This document shows positions 5,351 through 5,422 of a stretch of DNA of 5,422 nt, in pieces. Source of the DNA: CAZGWJ01 sp964529445 (GTDB taxonomy: Bacteria > Oederibacteriota > Muellerivitia > Muellerivitales > Muellerivitaceae); the NCBI GenBank assembly GCA_964529445.1, contig CAZGWJ010000130.1, positions 1 through 5,422 of the forward strand, in the 5' to 3' direction. The notes below the pieces were generated by a model. The model was not told where the DNA came from. It saw nothing but the letters and a program-made list of their open reading frames with translations, and searched no databases. Position 1 is the first letter of the stretch. Each line of letters starts with the position of its first letter. The translations under genes and the position numbers were made by a program.

Positions 5351-5422
5351 CTATCTCGGGCGTTCCTTCGGCGCGCCTTCCGGCAAGGCGCCGTTGGCGC
5401 GAAGGTAGGTTTGGACGGAAGG
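5351..5422 (-). CDS. Possible 3' end of an unidentified upstream gene (partial)
   Basis: A frame entering from the window edge gives 23 codons ending LPEGAPKERPR and a TAG stop at 5353-5351. Third positions are mostly G or C (about 18 of 23), like the neighbouring genes, and the hydrophilic Pro/charged end resembles an ordinary C-terminal tail. The product cannot be identified from so little. In deltaproteobacterial-type orders rpoZ often precedes rel, but these residues do not let me call it. Another frame on the same strand stays open to a TGA at 5216-5214 but has lower GC at third positions and an Arg-rich product, so it is less likely. Confidence 0.38.
   Translation of the reverse strand, partial: PSVQTYLRANGALPEGAPKERPR

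Noticed and set aside
5314..5378. Possible tRNA: GCCCG-TTCGAAC-CGGGC on the minus strand matches a T-arm
   Set aside because: No D-arm, anticodon arm or matching acceptor stem can be formed from the 60 nt upstream, so this is only an inverted repeat.
5373..5391. GCGCCTT-N5-AAGGCGC hairpin near the window edge as a terminator
   Set aside because: It falls inside the probable coding tail ending at 5351 and is not followed by a T-run on either strand within a useful distance.
3018..5408. A 796-residue open frame on the plus strand covering nearly the whole spoT/rel gene
   Set aside because: It is the antisense shadow of a clearly conserved gene in high-GC DNA. It has no recognisable domain, and its His/Asp/Arg/Leu-heavy composition is typical of a reverse-strand artefact.

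Overview
The window is a GC-rich (roughly 60% by eye), densely packed bacterial chromosomal segment. All recognisable genes lie on the minus strand, so transcription runs from high to low coordinates. Nothing indicates a mobile element, phage, CRISPR array or horizontally acquired island. Gene content and the spoT/rel–ridA adjacency fit a Gram-negative, deltaproteobacteria-like (or related high-GC phylum) genome. That placement is inferred from gene order and composition, not from a marker-gene comparison.

Layout in transcription order: (1) 5422-5351, possible last codons of an unidentified gene, cut by the window edge. (2) 5350-5190, a short intergenic stretch with two inverted repeats, a weak promoter candidate and a G8 tract. 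(3) 5189-2946, a full-length bifunctional (p)ppGpp synthetase/hydrolase (RelA/SpoT family) with HD, synthetase, TGS, conserved-cysteine and ACT regions. (4) 2945-2750, a 196-nt gap with no convincing gene, terminator or promoter. (5) 2749-2339, RidA (YjgF/YER057c/UK114 family imine deaminase). (6) 2342-1179, an uncharacterised 387-aa protein whose start overlaps the ridA stop (ATGA). It has an N-terminal Cys/His zinc-finger-like module, a Pro-rich linker, one membrane segment and a C-terminal domain I do not recognise. (7) 1178-958, an intergenic region with a near-consensus sigma-70 promoter and a leader hairpin. (8) 957-1, the first 319 codons of guaB (IMP dehydrogenase), running off the window just after the catalytic cysteine loop.

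The genes share a loose metabolic theme. GuaB commits IMP to guanine nucleotides, the raw material for (p)ppGpp. The Rel/SpoT enzyme makes and destroys (p)ppGpp in response to starvation. RidA removes reactive enamine/imine by-products of amino-acid metabolism. rel/spoT, ridA and the zinc-finger membrane protein look like one transcription unit, while guaB has its own promoter. The most novel item is the zinc-finger/membrane protein coupled to ridA. The rest is largely conserved housekeeping material, and I see no convincing undescribed multi-gene system.
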